Source: Spizellomyces sp. 'palustris'
Lineage: Eukaryota > Chytridiomycota > Chytridiomycetes > Spizellomycetales > Spizellomycetaceae
Reading direction: 5' to 3'
Length of the DNA: 64,000 nucleotides
Assembly: GCA_006535965.1 (NCBI GenBank)
Contig: QEAR01000022.1
Span: 219,973 to 283,972, forward strand
The position numbers and the translations under genes were made by a program. The notes beneath the pieces were generated by a model. The model was not told where the DNA came from and ran no database searches. It saw nothing but the letters and a program-made list of their open reading frames with translations. Below are positions 38,391 through 50,508 of this stretch, one piece after another (the stretch's first letter is position 1; each line of letters opens with the position of its first letter).

Positions 38391-39301
38391 ATGCTGCCTC
38401 TGGGAGCTAGAAGTGCTACCCATTTTCAGCCGGTGGAAGACATGACAGCGGCATCAGCTTCGCAAACAGCATCCACACGGTTCGCTGACGACAATGCAAT
38501 TGGAGTGACCACAAGAGGAGGAACGAACCTGGAAGCTGCCTTTGATAGTGCAACCGGACCCTCATTACCAAACGTACACTGTCTCAAAGCAACGACAAAC
38601 TCAACTTTTCAAGCCGAAACACCGACCGCAGGGGAAAGTTTGCAAATACCAGCAACGAACCAAGAGCAGCCAAATTCTACCTGTTTCTTCCCAGAAATTG
38701 CCCTCGACCGGTTTAGCCGGCAGGAAGATGCCTTGAATTCAGAACTCTTTAAAAAGAAACGAGCCCTTTTTGATATTCAGCACGATGTTGATGGATTGCG
38801 CGCTGAAATAGAGGTTAACAGGAGGCACGAACAAGAGGTGTGGCCATCCGATCTCCTTATAAGGCATTTACAAGTTTCTAATGGTGAATCATCTCATAGT
38901 GGAATACTGCTGTGCAACAGTTGATCACCGAAAATATTCAGCTTGTCCAAGCGTTAGCTCTCCTCAACATGTCCAATCCACATTTGAACGACCGCCTTAT
39001 ATCCATCGCAGAGAGACATAGCAAAGAGGTTGGAGCACTGACTGCTAAAAATCTGGCAGCGGCTCTGGCTCAAGCCCAGGAGCAGAAACAGCAACAGCAG
39101 CAATCTAAATCTACAAGGCATAGAACCGCAAGTAGAATCACGAGCACGATGGGCATGAACAGTGACGGTTATCAACGTACAGGAAGTCGAAGTGCCAGTC
39201 GCATGGGAAGTGTAATGGGGTCATTGGACTTATCAGCTCCATGCTCCAAAAAGGGATCGGAAGAAGTGCTGAGCCAGTATCCTCGCCCTGCGAGAAAATA
39301 A
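38391..39301 (+). CDS. Unidentified small coiled-coil protein
   Basis: Two exons joined by a GT-AG intron (donor gtgtgg after the HEQE codons, acceptor before LITENIQLVQ). The first part (from MLPLGARSATHF) is Ser/Thr-rich and disordered. A coiled coil begins near LNSELFKKKRALFDIQHDVDGLRAEI and continues through LITENIQLVQALALLNM, then a helix with Gln-rich run (QEQKQQQQQS) and a Ser/Arg-rich tail (TGSRSASRMGS). The start is uncertain: an upstream AAG|GTGAGT near 38227 suggests a 5' non-coding exon, and 38391 is the first ATG that suits the frame. I do not recognise the family. It sits between MRPS9 and CCDC40, and converges with the latter. Confidence 0.6.
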
Positions 39302-39484
39302 ACGTTGCCGATATGTAAATGGTAATCACTTCTATCAATCATGTTTCTAGTTTTTAATATTGACCAGTGAACAGCGTCCTTAATTGTCACACTGTATCTA
39401 ACTAATTGTACAAGCAGGTGATAATTCAAAGAGGGCCCGCCCTCAAATCTTGTCAGTTCGTCTACTGCTAACCCGTCCTACCAA

Positions 39485-42400
39485 TCAGATTGTCAACCCC
39501 ATTGCAATAAGGTTATGTATTGGCTCAAAGCTCGATTTCACCGATTCACCATATTCCGTCTGAGCACGTGCAATAGAGGTTCAGGGGTGGGTAAGAATGA
39601 AAGAGGCCAATCCTGGAACTAACCTCCACAATTCTGATTACACTGTCAATCTTTTCTAAACGTTCTTTGTGTTTATCTCGCTCCACTTCCCGTTGGTCAG
39701 CCTCTCGTACGAGGAAACTGTACTTCCCATCTGCAACATCTCGATATCGCCGTGCTTGACGTTGTTTCAAAAGAGTCTGATTGGCCAACTTTGATAAACG
39801 GTCGTTAACAGTGAAATCAGAGATGATCGGAAAGATGAATGCTACGTACCAGCTCCTTCTTTTGTAACTGAGTTTCAATGTCCGTCAGGAGCTGCTGCTC
39901 CTTTGCTTCCAGGTCTGTAATTGAATTTGAAGCTTGAGAGACTTGAGCTGTGAGATTCTCCTGAGAAGATTGTAGCGCCACGATATCTGGAGGGTTGGAA
40001 TTGGTGAGAATTATCCTCGTTAAATTTCTTGTTCAAATTTATTTGGAAAGGTCACCTTGATCACACTCCCGAAGATCGTTCATAGTCATTCGGATCTTCT
40101 TTGTTAGATCAGTAATTGCTTTCTGCAGTGATATTTGTCCGCCACCTTTGCCTTTTGTCTTCGTCCGTGCTGTGATGCTCTCCCTTCTATACACACTTTT
40201 CTCCATTTCCGCGACCATCTTTTCCTGCAACTTAAGCATACTCGCATATCGAAGTTTCATCCGATGAATTTCTGCTTGCATCTCTTTGATCTCAGTAGCC
40301 CCAACATTTGGATCAAGAGCCGCCTGCGTCTCTCGCGCCAGCTGTATCTTCTTCTCCCAGAGCATCATTTGGCGTCTGTGACACTCTTCTTTTAGCTTGC
40401 AATTTTGATGAGAACAGTAAGTCGAATACTTACTCTGCCTCAACCAGGCCTTGGAGAGCGCGTTGCTTTTCGGCTTTGAGATTTTCAAGATTCTGCTCCA
40501 TATGGATCGACTCAAGTTCTGCGCGCTACAGGAGATTTTCAAAATTTGTACTCGTCATAGATGCCATGTAAAAGATTCTACGCGATACCTTCAGCTTCGC
40601 TCTGAACTCTTGCTCCAACCCGAGATTGTTCTCCTCCAGTTTATTTTGCACAGAGGCTTGACGGGTGAGAAGTGTATTTATCTTCACCATGTCATTTTGA
40701 AGTTGTCGGATGTTTCGTTGGTGCTCCCTAATCTCTTTCAGTTCAGTATCAAATGCATCTGGAATCACTTAACATCAGCATTCATGTCTACACATTATCG
40801 CAGGGGTTCCACGATACTCAACTGTTTACCACCATCTTTTTACGGCTCAATACAGTCAATCGCATCCGCAGATCCTGGGTTTCATCTGACACTTCTCCTG
40901 TCCGCTTCGTCATTACGACTAACTCGTTTTGTGAACGAAGCCAGAATTGCGAAAGCTGCGAGGATTCCTTCTCCTTTTGTTGAACCAATTTGCTCAGATT
41001 ATGAATGGTGGCTTCCAAGGGGCCAACCGATTCGTCCTGAACATAGAATTAGATCACGAGTTGCTGTGGTTGGTATGGAATAGACTCGTACCAGATTCTT
41101 CGCCGTTAACTGATCGTATTTCTTGTTCAACAAATCCATCTCACCTTGTTTCTTTCCCAGCTCATCGTTCCTCCTGCGAATCTCCACCTCATATTTCTCA
41201 ATAACCTCATTTCGCTCTGCCAGCTCCGCATCCAAAACCTGCAGCGTCTCCTTCATCCCCCGTATTCGAGAATTTGCGTTTAGTGTGTCTAATCGGATGT
41301 GACTAAGGTCGTTCTCCACTTGGGCGATTGTTGCCTCCTTCTCATGTATTTGGTTACGGAGACGGTTATTGTCTTTGCGCGTGCCTTGAGCGCCTTTGGA
41401 AATTGAAAGCTGGGCTTGCAGATGTTCGCTGATGTCAGATTGGAGCTTTTGCTTGGCCACGACGGTTATGTGAGTCTGTTTCTGTACGGCCGACATCTCC
41501 ATTTGAAGTGTCTGACGTTCCTGTTGATATGTGTGTGAGTATTGTAAGGACAATGGCGTCAACGAGCAGGTTACAGAGCCTTACCAACATGACGGTCCCC
41601 AATTCCCCTTCAGTCTGAGCCAGACTTTTTGTGTACATTGTCCAACTCTCCTTTAGCTTCTCCTTCTGTTCATTGATTGATCCTATCTCTCTTTTCAGAT
41701 AATCTACCTCCCCCTCCAATTTGTTCAAAAGAACAGTGAGCGATTCATTCTCTTCCTGCGCTTTGCGAAGGGAATGCTTAAAGCCAGATATCTCTCCGGC
41801 CATATTCAGAATAGTATCCTTGTTTTTCCTGGTCAAGATGGTATGAGAAAAAGAGTGCGAGTTACCAAGCTACAGAAAAAGAAAACACTCACTGGATGCC
41901 AATATCAATTTGTTGGAGAACTTCTTCGCGCTTTTGGAGCCCGATCAAACTGCTTTTCCATTGATGGAGGAGCTGTCGTTTCTCAAATTGTATCGCCTAG
42001 AAGCAGAAGTAAGTTAACCCGCTCTTGCTGTGACTATTTTTGGGATGCCTTACCTCCATTTCCGTTGCAGCATCCTGCAGTGTCTCCATAGCTGCTTTGG
42101 TCTCTTTCTGTTGCGCAAGCAGTTGTGTTTCATATAAAGCCCGGCGCTCTTGGAGCTTACGCAATTGATCTGTGAGGTGATCAACAAAGTAATCCTAGAA
42201 TGTAGAATAGCTGCTAATAAACATCTTGTCACAACACAGCAGGTGGATACCTAACGGTACATACTTGTCGCTTCTTATCCTGTTCCTGCTTGATCAAGTC
42301 TTCCTCGGCCTTCATTGTTGTTCGCTTGGCAACAAGGATTTTAGATCGTAAATCCTCATTATACAAATCCACTTGTTTGATTGTCCTCGATATCTTTTCG

Positions 42401-43807
42401 AGCTCTTGTTTGTGTTGGTCCACTAGGAAAGCAAAGGCGCGATAACGATCAGGTATTTCGGGCAACTAGAATAAAGCAAAGATTCCTCAAGCAAATACGC
42501 ACAGTTTCGGGCATGCTGCTCCACCTTCTCTTTTTGTTCCTTCCACTGCGATGTCGCATGTCTCAATCGGCGCTCCGCTTCTTCTCGATAGCCCCTAATC
42601 ACGTTCAGATTGTCCTGTGTGCCTTCGAGCATGGCTTGATGCCGTGCTAGTTGTTGCTGCAAGGAGTAAAGCTCAACACCAATGGCTTCTCTGCGAAGGT
42701 TGGCGGCGCGAACGGCTTCCTCCTAAAGGAAACAAAGAATTGTCATTAGACTGACCTCGGAGCAAATTACGAAAAGTAACAATCAATTACTTTTTCTTTC
42801 AGATCATACTGAAGTTTGGATTTTTGCTCGGATAGCTGCTTATAGAGAGCGGCTTGCACACGTTGCATGAGTGGCTATATATTGAGGAAGCGTTAAATTC
42901 TGAGACCGTAAGCCGCCCATATGTTAGCAGAAGACCTCACATTATCAGGATCCATAACTGCCGTGTCCTCAGCAATGGCCTCTGCATCCTCGTCATCAAG
43001 ATCATGTTGCTCTCCTTGCTCCCCATCCTCAGATCTGTGCAAAGGCTCATCCGGACCCAGATCGCCTGAAGCATCGGGGGGCTCTTCTACCTCAGATGAG
43101 CTTGCCCATCTCTGTGGCGCAGATGCCGTGTATACGTTATCCAGGCTAGTCTCTAAGGTGCGGGTTGGAGGCCGTTGTTGTTCGGCATAGGGAGTTGGGA
43201 GAGGCGGTAGGGGAGGGTAGATGGGTGTTTCTGGAGCATCTTCCTGAGAGGGAGATATTTCGGCATTTGCGTTGGAATCACGTTGTGGGGATGATGGTTC
43301 TTCGATCTCAGCTTCTGCTGTCAATGAATACTCGTCCAAAGGCGGTGAGGATGGAGGATTCTGGGTAGGTGTTGCCAACCCAGATCCGGCATTTGACCTT
43401 GCAGGAGCAGTCTCTACACCCACTGGATCGACGGGAAATTCTTCAATAGTGGGACCCAGGCTAGATTCATCTGTAGATGATGAGACAACAGATTCTTCAA
43501 TAGGAAGTGCCGGCGCGGATCCTCCCGTGAGTGACGATGAAGAAGATTCCTCAGTAGTCGGCGCCGGGGTAGACTCTTCAGCTAGTGATGATGGAGCAGA
43601 TTGGTCAGGGGCGGATATGAGAGCATATTCTCCTGAAGCTGGTGCAGGTGAAGATGCTTCAATGGGCTGTGCTGGTACAGATTGTTCGGGTGGAACTGGC
43701 AGAGTTGCCTGCTCAGCTGGTACTATAACGGGAGCTTCTACTGGAGATGGCAGAGCGGGTGAAGCTCCTGCAGAAGGTGGTGTTGGTGCTTCTCCGTCAT
43801 TGTCCAT
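39485..43807 (-). CDS. CCDC40: CCDC40, axonemal 96-nm ruler component
   Basis: With CCDC39, CCDC40 forms the molecular ruler that sets the 96-nm repeat of axonemes and places inner dynein arms. Starts at 43807 with MDNDGEAPTPPS and about 300 residues of Pro/Ser/Glu/Ala repeats ending in an acidic stretch. Then VMDPDN links to PLMQRVQAALYKQL (human NHPLMKRFQAALKNYL), and long coiled coils run over many exons. Diagnostic segments are [43 protein letters not shown] (human [20 protein letters not shown]), EMQAEIHRMKLRYASML and KYSFLVREADQREVER. The last exon gives TEYGESVKSSFEPIHNL and stops at 39485. Repeated motif matches along the full length make the call firm. Confidence 0.95.
43410..43790 (-). 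repeat. Degenerate Ser/Pro/Glu repeat in CCDC40 N-terminus
   Basis: Within CCDC40 the protein repeats short imperfect units of the type SAPxxPxEESxxSS (for example TPAPTTEESSSS, APALPIEESVVS, SLGPTIEEFPVD). The units are about 15-17 residues, so DNA period is near 48 nt. Degenerate, no exact copies; probably a disordered linker. Confidence 0.5.
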
Positions 43808-44470
43808 CCTTTTACAGAGATGCGCTATATTTCAAGGCTATGATCTGTGGAGGTTTAACTAGCCAAGATCTAACCTGGTCGGACTGCTTACGCTCGCTTA
43901 CGAGACGCGAGCCTTGTTACCTTGGCTTGACAGGCAAGGGCGGCGATTTTCAAAAGATATACACATAAGTAAACTCATCGCCTTTGTATTTTTTTGCCAG
44001 CAGGGCAGACAAGGAAAAATCCAGCATTTAGGAGGCTATATGTCACATATCGAGCACCTTTTCTACAATCATGCTCTGGGACATTGACCACTTGGATGCT
44101 TTGCCAAAGACCACGTCCGCTCAATCGCTCCACACCTTTCAGCATGCATATGCGACGATGGCACGAGCAATGCCAAGATCATAGTATTTCCTCCAAGTTT
44201 ACTTATCCTTGTTGCGACGGTGTTGAATAACACCCAACTGCAGTGTCGTCGCTCTCCCCATCGCGATCCATTTATGGGTTAATGAGTTGCTTAGGATACC
44301 ATGATCTCAAAAAAAAAATAAAACGCGTCGATTTTCCCGTCCAGAAACTGCAGAAAAAAAAATAATAAAAGAACGGGGCAACGTAAGGATAAAAGTGTGC
44401 AGTCTTTGAAGTTGGAATTCATACTTTTCATCTCTTCGATAATTTGCACATTACATTTACGTTTAACAAC
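43808..44470. promoter_or_regulatory. Divergent intergenic region CCDC40/ARB1
   Basis: 663 nt between divergent start codons. Homopolymer A runs occur near 44308-44370. No gene is supported here. Confidence 0.4.
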
Positions 44471-46430
44471 ATGCCGCCAAAAGGAGACAAGAAGGCAGAG
44501 CGTGCTGCAAAGCGGGCAGAAAGAGCGGCAGGTCGAAAGGCAAAGAATGGTTCTGTTGAAGATATTACGGACGGCGTAGACTCGTTGGCGATAGACAACA
44601 ACAGAGTCTCTTCAGGAGTCCTTACTTCGCAAAAGGATTCTCGGGATGTCAAGGTATTTGGAGAGTTACAATCTTGAACGGACTTGCAACACTCGCTGAC
44701 TGTCAGTAGATCGAGTCATACTCTCTCAGCTTCTTCTCCCAAGTCCTCATCAACGAAACCACCATTGAGCTCAACTTTGGTCGACGATACGCCTTGATCG
44801 GTCCCAATGGTTCAGGAAAGAGCACTTTCTTACAATCCTTGGCTGCTCGCGAGGCTCCTATTCCCGAACACATTGATATCTATTTGTTAAACTCTGAGTA
44901 TCCACCCACAGAGATGACAGCATTGAAAGCTGTTCTCGATGACGCCGAGCAGGAATTGAAAGTGAGTAAGCATGCCGTGATTTCATATATTGCATTCCAT
45001 TCAACGACAATTTGTCCTGTAGCGCCTTGAGAAGCAAATGGAAGATTTGTTGACAGAGGACCCTGAGTCTCCGTTGTTGGATGATATATACGAGCGTATT
45101 GACTCTATGGATGCGTCGACTTTTGAAACCCGAGCTGCCTCCATTCTTCATGGTCTTGGGTTTGACGAAAAGCGTATGAAGGTGGCAACCAAAGATCTTT
45201 CTGGAGGTTGGCGTATGCGTGTCGCTTTGGCGAGAGCTCTTTTCGTCAAACCTACGATGCTTCTTTTGGACGAGCCTACCAACCATCTTGATCTTGGGGC
45301 ATGTGTATGGCTTGAAGAATATTTGGCTCAGTACAACCGCATCCTGCTATTGGTGTCGCACTCGCAAGATTTCATGAACGGCGTCTGCACCAACATTATT
45401 GAATTGAATCATAAAAAGCAGTTGAGCTACTACGCGGGTAACTACGATACGTACATCAAGACGAGGCAAGAGCTGGATGTCAATCAGATGAAGGCATACG
45501 AAAAGCAGCAAGAAGAAATCGCACACATGAAGCAGTTCATTGCATCCTGCGGTACTTACGCCAACTTGGTTCGACAAGCCAAGTCGAGACAAAAGATCTT
45601 AGATAAGATGGAGGCGGAAGGACTGGTGGAGAAGGTGGAAAAATCGCGCAACTTCCAGTTTCGTTTCGAAAGTTCTGGGCAGCTACCACCGCCTGTTCTT
45701 GCATTTACCGACATGAGCTTTGCATACAGTGGGGACCTTAAGGATGCCATCTACCGCAACCTGGAATGGGGAGCTGATACCGAGTCACGTATCGCCCTGG
45801 TAGGACCCAACGGTGCGGGTAAATCCACGCTGTTGAAGCTCATGAGCAACGAGCTGTCTCCAACGGCCGGGACTATATCCCGACACACCCACTTGAAGAT
45901 TGGCAAATACAGTCAGCATTCCGCGGATCAACTTGATCTTGATGCATGCGCCATCGACTACCTCCGCAGGACATTCCAGGACTTGCCACAAGATCTTCCG
46001 TACTGGCGGCAGCAGATTGGCAAGTTTGGCCTCACGGGCAACTCCCAGTTGTGTCCTATTCGCCAGCTGTCAGACGGACAACGTGCGCGTATCGTTTTCT
46101 GTCAGCTCGCTCTCTCTCGACCCAACATGCTCTTGCTGGATGAACCGACAAATGCGCTTGACATCGAGACTATTGATTCATTGGCTGACGCGATTAACAA
46201 CTTTGATGGAGGAGTCGTTCTTGTTAGTCACGATTTCAGATTGATCAGTCAAGTCGCTCAAGTATGTGTCTCAATATTTTCTGTTTCTGATGACTTGTTC
46301 CCTGACATGTTTATTTTCAAAGGAAATTTGGGTATGCGAGAACGGATCCATGCGTCTCTGGCGTGGGTCGATTGCAGAGTACAAGCAGCATTTGCGAAAA
46401 GAGGTCACCAAGAACATGCTAAAGTTTTAG
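44471..46430 (+). CDS. ARB1: ABC-F ATPase Arb1/ABCF2
   Basis: Soluble twin-ATPase ABC-F protein of the Arb1/ABCF2 group, involved in ribosome biogenesis and nuclear export of subunits. The N-terminus is Lys/Arg-rich ([18 protein letters not shown]). First nucleotide domain: Walker [10 protein letters not shown], signature [16 protein letters not shown], Walker [15 protein letters not shown] linker helix ([21 protein letters not shown]) joins it to the second domain: Walker [10 protein letters not shown], signature-like [11 protein letters not shown], Walker [13 protein letters not shown], switch His in VSHDFRL. The last exon encodes [17 protein letters not shown], ending TAG at 46428-46430. 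About five exons. Family, size and both ATP sites are complete. Confidence 0.95.
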
Positions 46431-46629
46431 ATTTTTGTTTCTGTTGTATATTATTCGCGCTAGACGATATTTTGTTATTTTCTTTTTTTTGCTTTTGGGG
46501 AGAGCTAGGGCATTATTTTTATTATAGATTGTCGAGTGGTGGATAGTACCATGGAGTACTGTTCGTATTGGTGAATATATTCAAGAAAAAATGAAGAGAG
46601 AATAATATACAGTTCCTATGTCTTTGCGC

Positions 46630-47229
46630 TCATACCCCAACGGTGCCTTTTCTCAATCCCTCGATGCCTGCCTCATAACCCTCTTTCAATCCCGCCTCTA
46701 CCATCTTCGCTTCATTCAAAACCATGTCTACGACTGTCTCCAATCCTTGCCTTCCCTTTGTAGCATTGGCCTTGAACGATTTTACGGCAGCCTCTTCAAG
46801 CATTCGAGCCACGTAATTGAAAGCACCAAACACCTTGACCTCCGCTCTCTGGTTAAAAACCGTCCCACCGTCGGGTGTTTGTGGATCAGTCTTAAACTCG
46901 CACGTCTCTTCCACATCCACAATGGATCGCATACTCAGATTGTTCGAAACCGCCTTGTAAGTTCGTTCCTTAGGATCCAGAAACGAGACTTCCCGAAAAT
47001 ACGACACTTCCGGTATTGGCAACAGTTTCCTTACTATTGCGGGTGCGGATTGTTTGATGGACAATAAGCGCTCTGTCCGTAAGACGCCCGTTTGTGGGTC
47101 GATGAACCGTGAAAGGACGTCCACGGAGAGAACATGTGAAGAGTATTCATTCGGATACTTTCGCCAGTTTGCCGATGTTAAAGTACCAAAAGGATGTGCG
47201 AAGAGGTATTGGTTTTCCATAAATGTCAT
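46630..47229 (-). CDS. PRELI/UPS2-like phospholipid-transfer protein
   Basis: PRELI/MSF1-domain protein of the mitochondrial intermembrane space; the Ups2/SLMO branch with Mdm35 moves phosphatidylserine, Ups1 moves phosphatidic acid. The protein reads ENQYLFAHPFGTLTSANWRKYPNEYSSHV, DVLSRFIDPQTGVLRTERLLSI, FREVSFLDPKERTY, and CEFKTDPQTPDGGTVFNQRAEV. ANWRKYPNE and TERLLSIKQ resemble yeast Ups2, so the Ups2 side is favoured. It lies in one exon; starts at 47229 or 47220 (MENQYLF) fit the family, while the ATG at 47346 would add an unusual leader. C-terminal helix LETVVDMVLNEAKMV. Tandem with SWD2 on the minus strand. Confidence 0.85.
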   Translation of the reverse strand: MTFMENQYLFAHPFGTLTSANWRKYPNEYSSHVLSVDVLSRFIDPQTGVLRTERLLSIKQSAPAIVRKLLPIPEVSYFREVSFLDPKERTYKAVSNNLSMRSIVDVEETCEFKTDPQTPDGGTVFNQRAEVKVFGAFNYVARMLEEAAVKSFKANATKGRQGLETVVDMVLNEAKMVEAGLKEGYEAGIEGLRKGTVGV

Positions 47230-48123
47230 TGTGAATTGGTATAAAGAATTGCAGCTGTCTGTTGCGCGCGTCTGCGTGTACCTTTTACTTGAAATACGTT
47301 TGGGGTACAGGATGACGATGAGGTTTTTAAATGACCAAGAAGTCAACAGAAACCCATCGAAAAGGGCAAACCCATGTCAGAATAGCACGGCCACGATCGT
47401 CATGGTGGTGCGCCACTAATTAGGTAAGGGTCCAAAAATTGACGTATTGACTCGCGCTTTAGAGTCGCTTACAAATAACATATCCACAAATTTATGTTAT
47501 GGAACTGCTCCCTTTTACATTAATGTTGCATTCGTTAAAATGCATTGCTGCACGGCGCTTATCTGAGCTGGAAACAATACCCTGCATACGATATTGCGGC
47601 CACATCCAAGCGAAAAATGCTGTTTTTCTCCTTAATTTCTTCACCCCATAGTTGAACGTCGCGTTTTCCTCCATGCAGCTGCCATCACCTTTCTTCTTCC
47701 TGGTATTCCATGGTGAACATTGGAGACTGGTCCTTCAATTTGTTGCAAACAAGATACTATTTCACTGTGCGTGGTCGTGCTCCCGCAGCCGCAGTAAGGT
47801 TAAGCTCGGGTTGACATTGGATCCATTTAAACTTGCCAGTCCCCCGATCAAGTGCTCTTTACTATTTAGCTATGCAAAAGACACAGGAGAATCTACGCTC
47901 AAACGGTCACCGTGGCAGAGTTCAGCAGTTGCTATGGAGCGATTGTCGTAGGTGTCCAGAAGGCCTATGAAAGGCAAGTATTGTGTGAGCACTGGCATAG
48001 CATTGAGGGAATGGTCTGCCCCCCGCATATGATGTTCCGTCACAAGACATTCTCGGAATCTCACGAAACAGAGAACGTTGACAGACATGCCAAGGTAGGT
48101 AGGCACAAGTGATGTTCGATCAT
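47230..48123. other. Interval between PRELI gene and SWD2
   Basis: About 0.9 kb holding 5' flank of the PRELI gene and 3' flank of SWD2. Frames of 60-99 codons on both strands show no domains or splice continuity; nothing further is seen. Confidence 0.5.
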
Positions 48124-49619
48124 TTAAAACCGCAGAAAATGCAAAGCATCATGTCCATTCCATTGGACAAGGCGGGGAATCAGATCGTTGATGCGTTCAA
48201 TTGATAATGTACTCACCAAACTAGAGTCTGCACTGGCAAACATCATGTACTTTGGATTCCATTTTACAATCGTAGGCGGATCGGTATGTCCTGTTAGTGT
48301 GCATACCCGGGATCCATTCTCAGCCTCCCAAAAATGAATGGATCCATCCTCAGAGCCTGAACATGCATGCAATCTTAGGGCATACACTTCCAGTGTAGAT
48401 TGCATATGAACAGTAAACCTTTACTCACCACATGCAACAAACTGTCCGTCTGGACTGTAGCTAGCCTGCAACTCGATTCTGCGCGTATTGATGTGACCTC
48501 GCAAGTATTGCTTCATTGGGCCATTGAATCCGTCCAGAATGTACGAGGTATCCCCCCGTGTAGAAACTAATATATTCCTGCCATCGTTACTGAATTCGAT
48601 GCCCACAAATTCAGGTGGGCCGGTCATCATATTTGGGTCATGGACAGGAAAAGTGGCAAAAGATCCCTGTGGGTTTGCAAGTGTAAGCGGACATGGGCGA
48701 TGCATTCGTCCGTTGTGTCTGACATTACCTTATCAAAGTTCCTAAGATCATAGAGTTTGATGGACGCTTGATATGCCACAATGAATACTTTCCCAGTCTG
48801 GTCAAAATTCAGGCAAGGACGCCCTTGACCGGGAACATTCATCAGTCCCTTCAGATAGAAGTAAGCACATACGTTACGAGTATCAACAGCAAAGACAAAT
48901 CAAACCAACCTGGGCATGCTGAACTCTTAAATCCCATAGCCGAACAGTCCCATCCAGGGATGCTGACAGAAAGTGATCATCCTGCGGTGAGAGCTCCAGT
49001 CCAACGACTCGGCGAGTATGTCCCTTAAAATATCGGAGATATCGGTTATCATGAACAGAGAGGTATCGGATTGTGTCTATACGTAAATATGCCATTAATG
49101 TAACGTCCCTTCGCATATAACATGTGAATCAAAGATACCGACCATCTTCTTTTGTTGATGCATATATGATAGACGAGGCGTGGTGGGTAAAACGGGCGTG
49201 TGCGCAGCCGTACTTTTTGCTGTACACATAATGCTTCGAGCTGACAAAAGCAAAAGACAGTGTGAGTAGCATACGCAGCATATTCTCTAGTTGTAAGAAG
49301 ACGTACCTTCCCTTCACTGCGTCATATACTCTCAAGGAGTCGTCATCCGATGCAGTCACACAAAACTCTCCAGTGTCATCAAAATCGACCGAATTGATCT
49401 GAGATCTGTTGTCATTGAATACCTTGCCTACCAAACGTTAACATGAAAACCAATAGGTTAGCTTTCCAGGTGACCTAACAATTTACTAGGTCCCCATGCG
49501 GGTACATCAAGACGCGGAGAAAGAGTGGGGCTGACCTACGGACCGATCTCGAATTGTGTTATCAAGTCTCTTGTTAGCCGTTCTCCTTCGGGTTTGTCAC
49601 CAAGAGTTGTCGTAACCAT
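48124..49619 (-). CDS. SWD2: COMPASS/CPF WD40 subunit Swd2/WDR82
   Basis: WDR82/Swd2 links the Set1 H3K4 methyltransferase complex to RNA polymerase II and, in fungi, also belongs to the cleavage/polyadenylation factor. First exon from 49619 ([26 protein letters not shown]) joins [19 protein letters not shown]. Next come LYSKKYG-type [65 protein letters not shown] with [52 protein letters not shown] and [25 protein letters not shown]. These match human WDR82 blade by blade. The extreme C-terminus after SADSSL is unclear: reading on gives a stop at 48124, but a GTGAGT donor at that point suggests another short exon coding the usual AFW end. Confidence 0.93.
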
Positions 49620-49810
49620 CTTGCGGATTGAGATCAACAAAACCATAGGACGTTGGCGTGAGACTCAGCTTCCCTCAGTGAAGGTGCGGCACAGTTACAT
49701 AACAATGAATGGCACAGCAAACAAGAATCGCTTGTCGTTCGACCCTGGCAAGCCCTTGCTGGCCACTTTCTTATTTCATTGCGCTGGGCATCCACATTAA
49801 CGACACCGCT

Positions 49811-50319
49811 ATGCTCCCGCTGTCTCTCTTAAACACTGCCCAAGGGCACCCAATGCTTGTGGAGCTAAAGAATGGTAAAGTCGTTACAGCACTTCCATAT
49901 TTAACGCGATAGATCGAGATCATAAAGTATGTTTCAAAACAATGTAGGCGAAACATACAACGGCCACATGGTAAACTGCGATAATTTTATGAACGTATGT
50001 GTCCATGCCTTTTGAAAGACAGGGAAGATTGTTCTATCTTGCGACTATCAAGTCTAACGGTCTTCTCTAGATCAACCTCCGTGAGGTGATATGCACGTCT
50101 CCAGACGGCGACCGATTCTGGCGAATCCCGGAAATCTACATTCGTGGCAACACAATCAAATACCTTCGGGTACCAGACGAAGTCATTGATATGGTCCGCG
50201 ATGAGCCAAGACAGTATGGTGGCCGAGGGGGACGTGGTGGAGATAGAGGAGGGCGCGGAGGACGAGGAGGCGGGGGTAGAGGTGGTAGAGGAGCTGGAGC
50301 CCGTGGTCGAGGAGCATGA
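49811..50319 (+). CDS. LSM4: U6 snRNP Sm-like protein LSm4
   Basis: LSm4 belongs to the LSm2-8 ring on U6 snRNA and to the LSm1-7 mRNA decay ring. Three exons: [58 protein letters not shown] with the Sm2 motif [19 protein letters not shown]. The junctions fall exactly where the human sequence continues. The tail is an Arg/Gly-rich run (RGGRGG repeats, 50220-50315), as in other LSm4 proteins where it promotes P-body assembly. Stop TGA ends at 50319. The start codon is fixed by the family N-terminus. Diverges from SWD2 with 191 nt between starts. Confidence 0.97.
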
Positions 50320-50456
50320 CTGGCCCTTTCTAGGCCAATTGCATAATAAGGGTCTAAAGGTTTTAATCATGTCGACGTGCTGCAATAAGATATGCATTGC
50401 ACTCTTTGGGATCTTTATATCACGGCAGCCATACTACTCGGATCACATGCACATAC

Positions 50457-50462
50457 AATAAA
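50457..50462 (+). terminator. Candidate polyadenylation signal AATAAA of LSM4
   Basis: AATAAA 138 nt after the LSM4 stop and 47 nt before the 3' end of SDHB on the other strand. Confidence 0.35.
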
Positions 50463-50508
50463 AGCCAGCGGTATATTTTCACGTAGTTTGTCAAATCCCC
50501 ACCGTAAA

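Noticed and set aside
43272-43862. 196-codon plus-strand frame opposite CCDC40
   Set aside because: It mirrors the codon bias of the Ser/Pro/Glu-rich CCDC40 N-terminus on the other strand and has no domain or conserved start.
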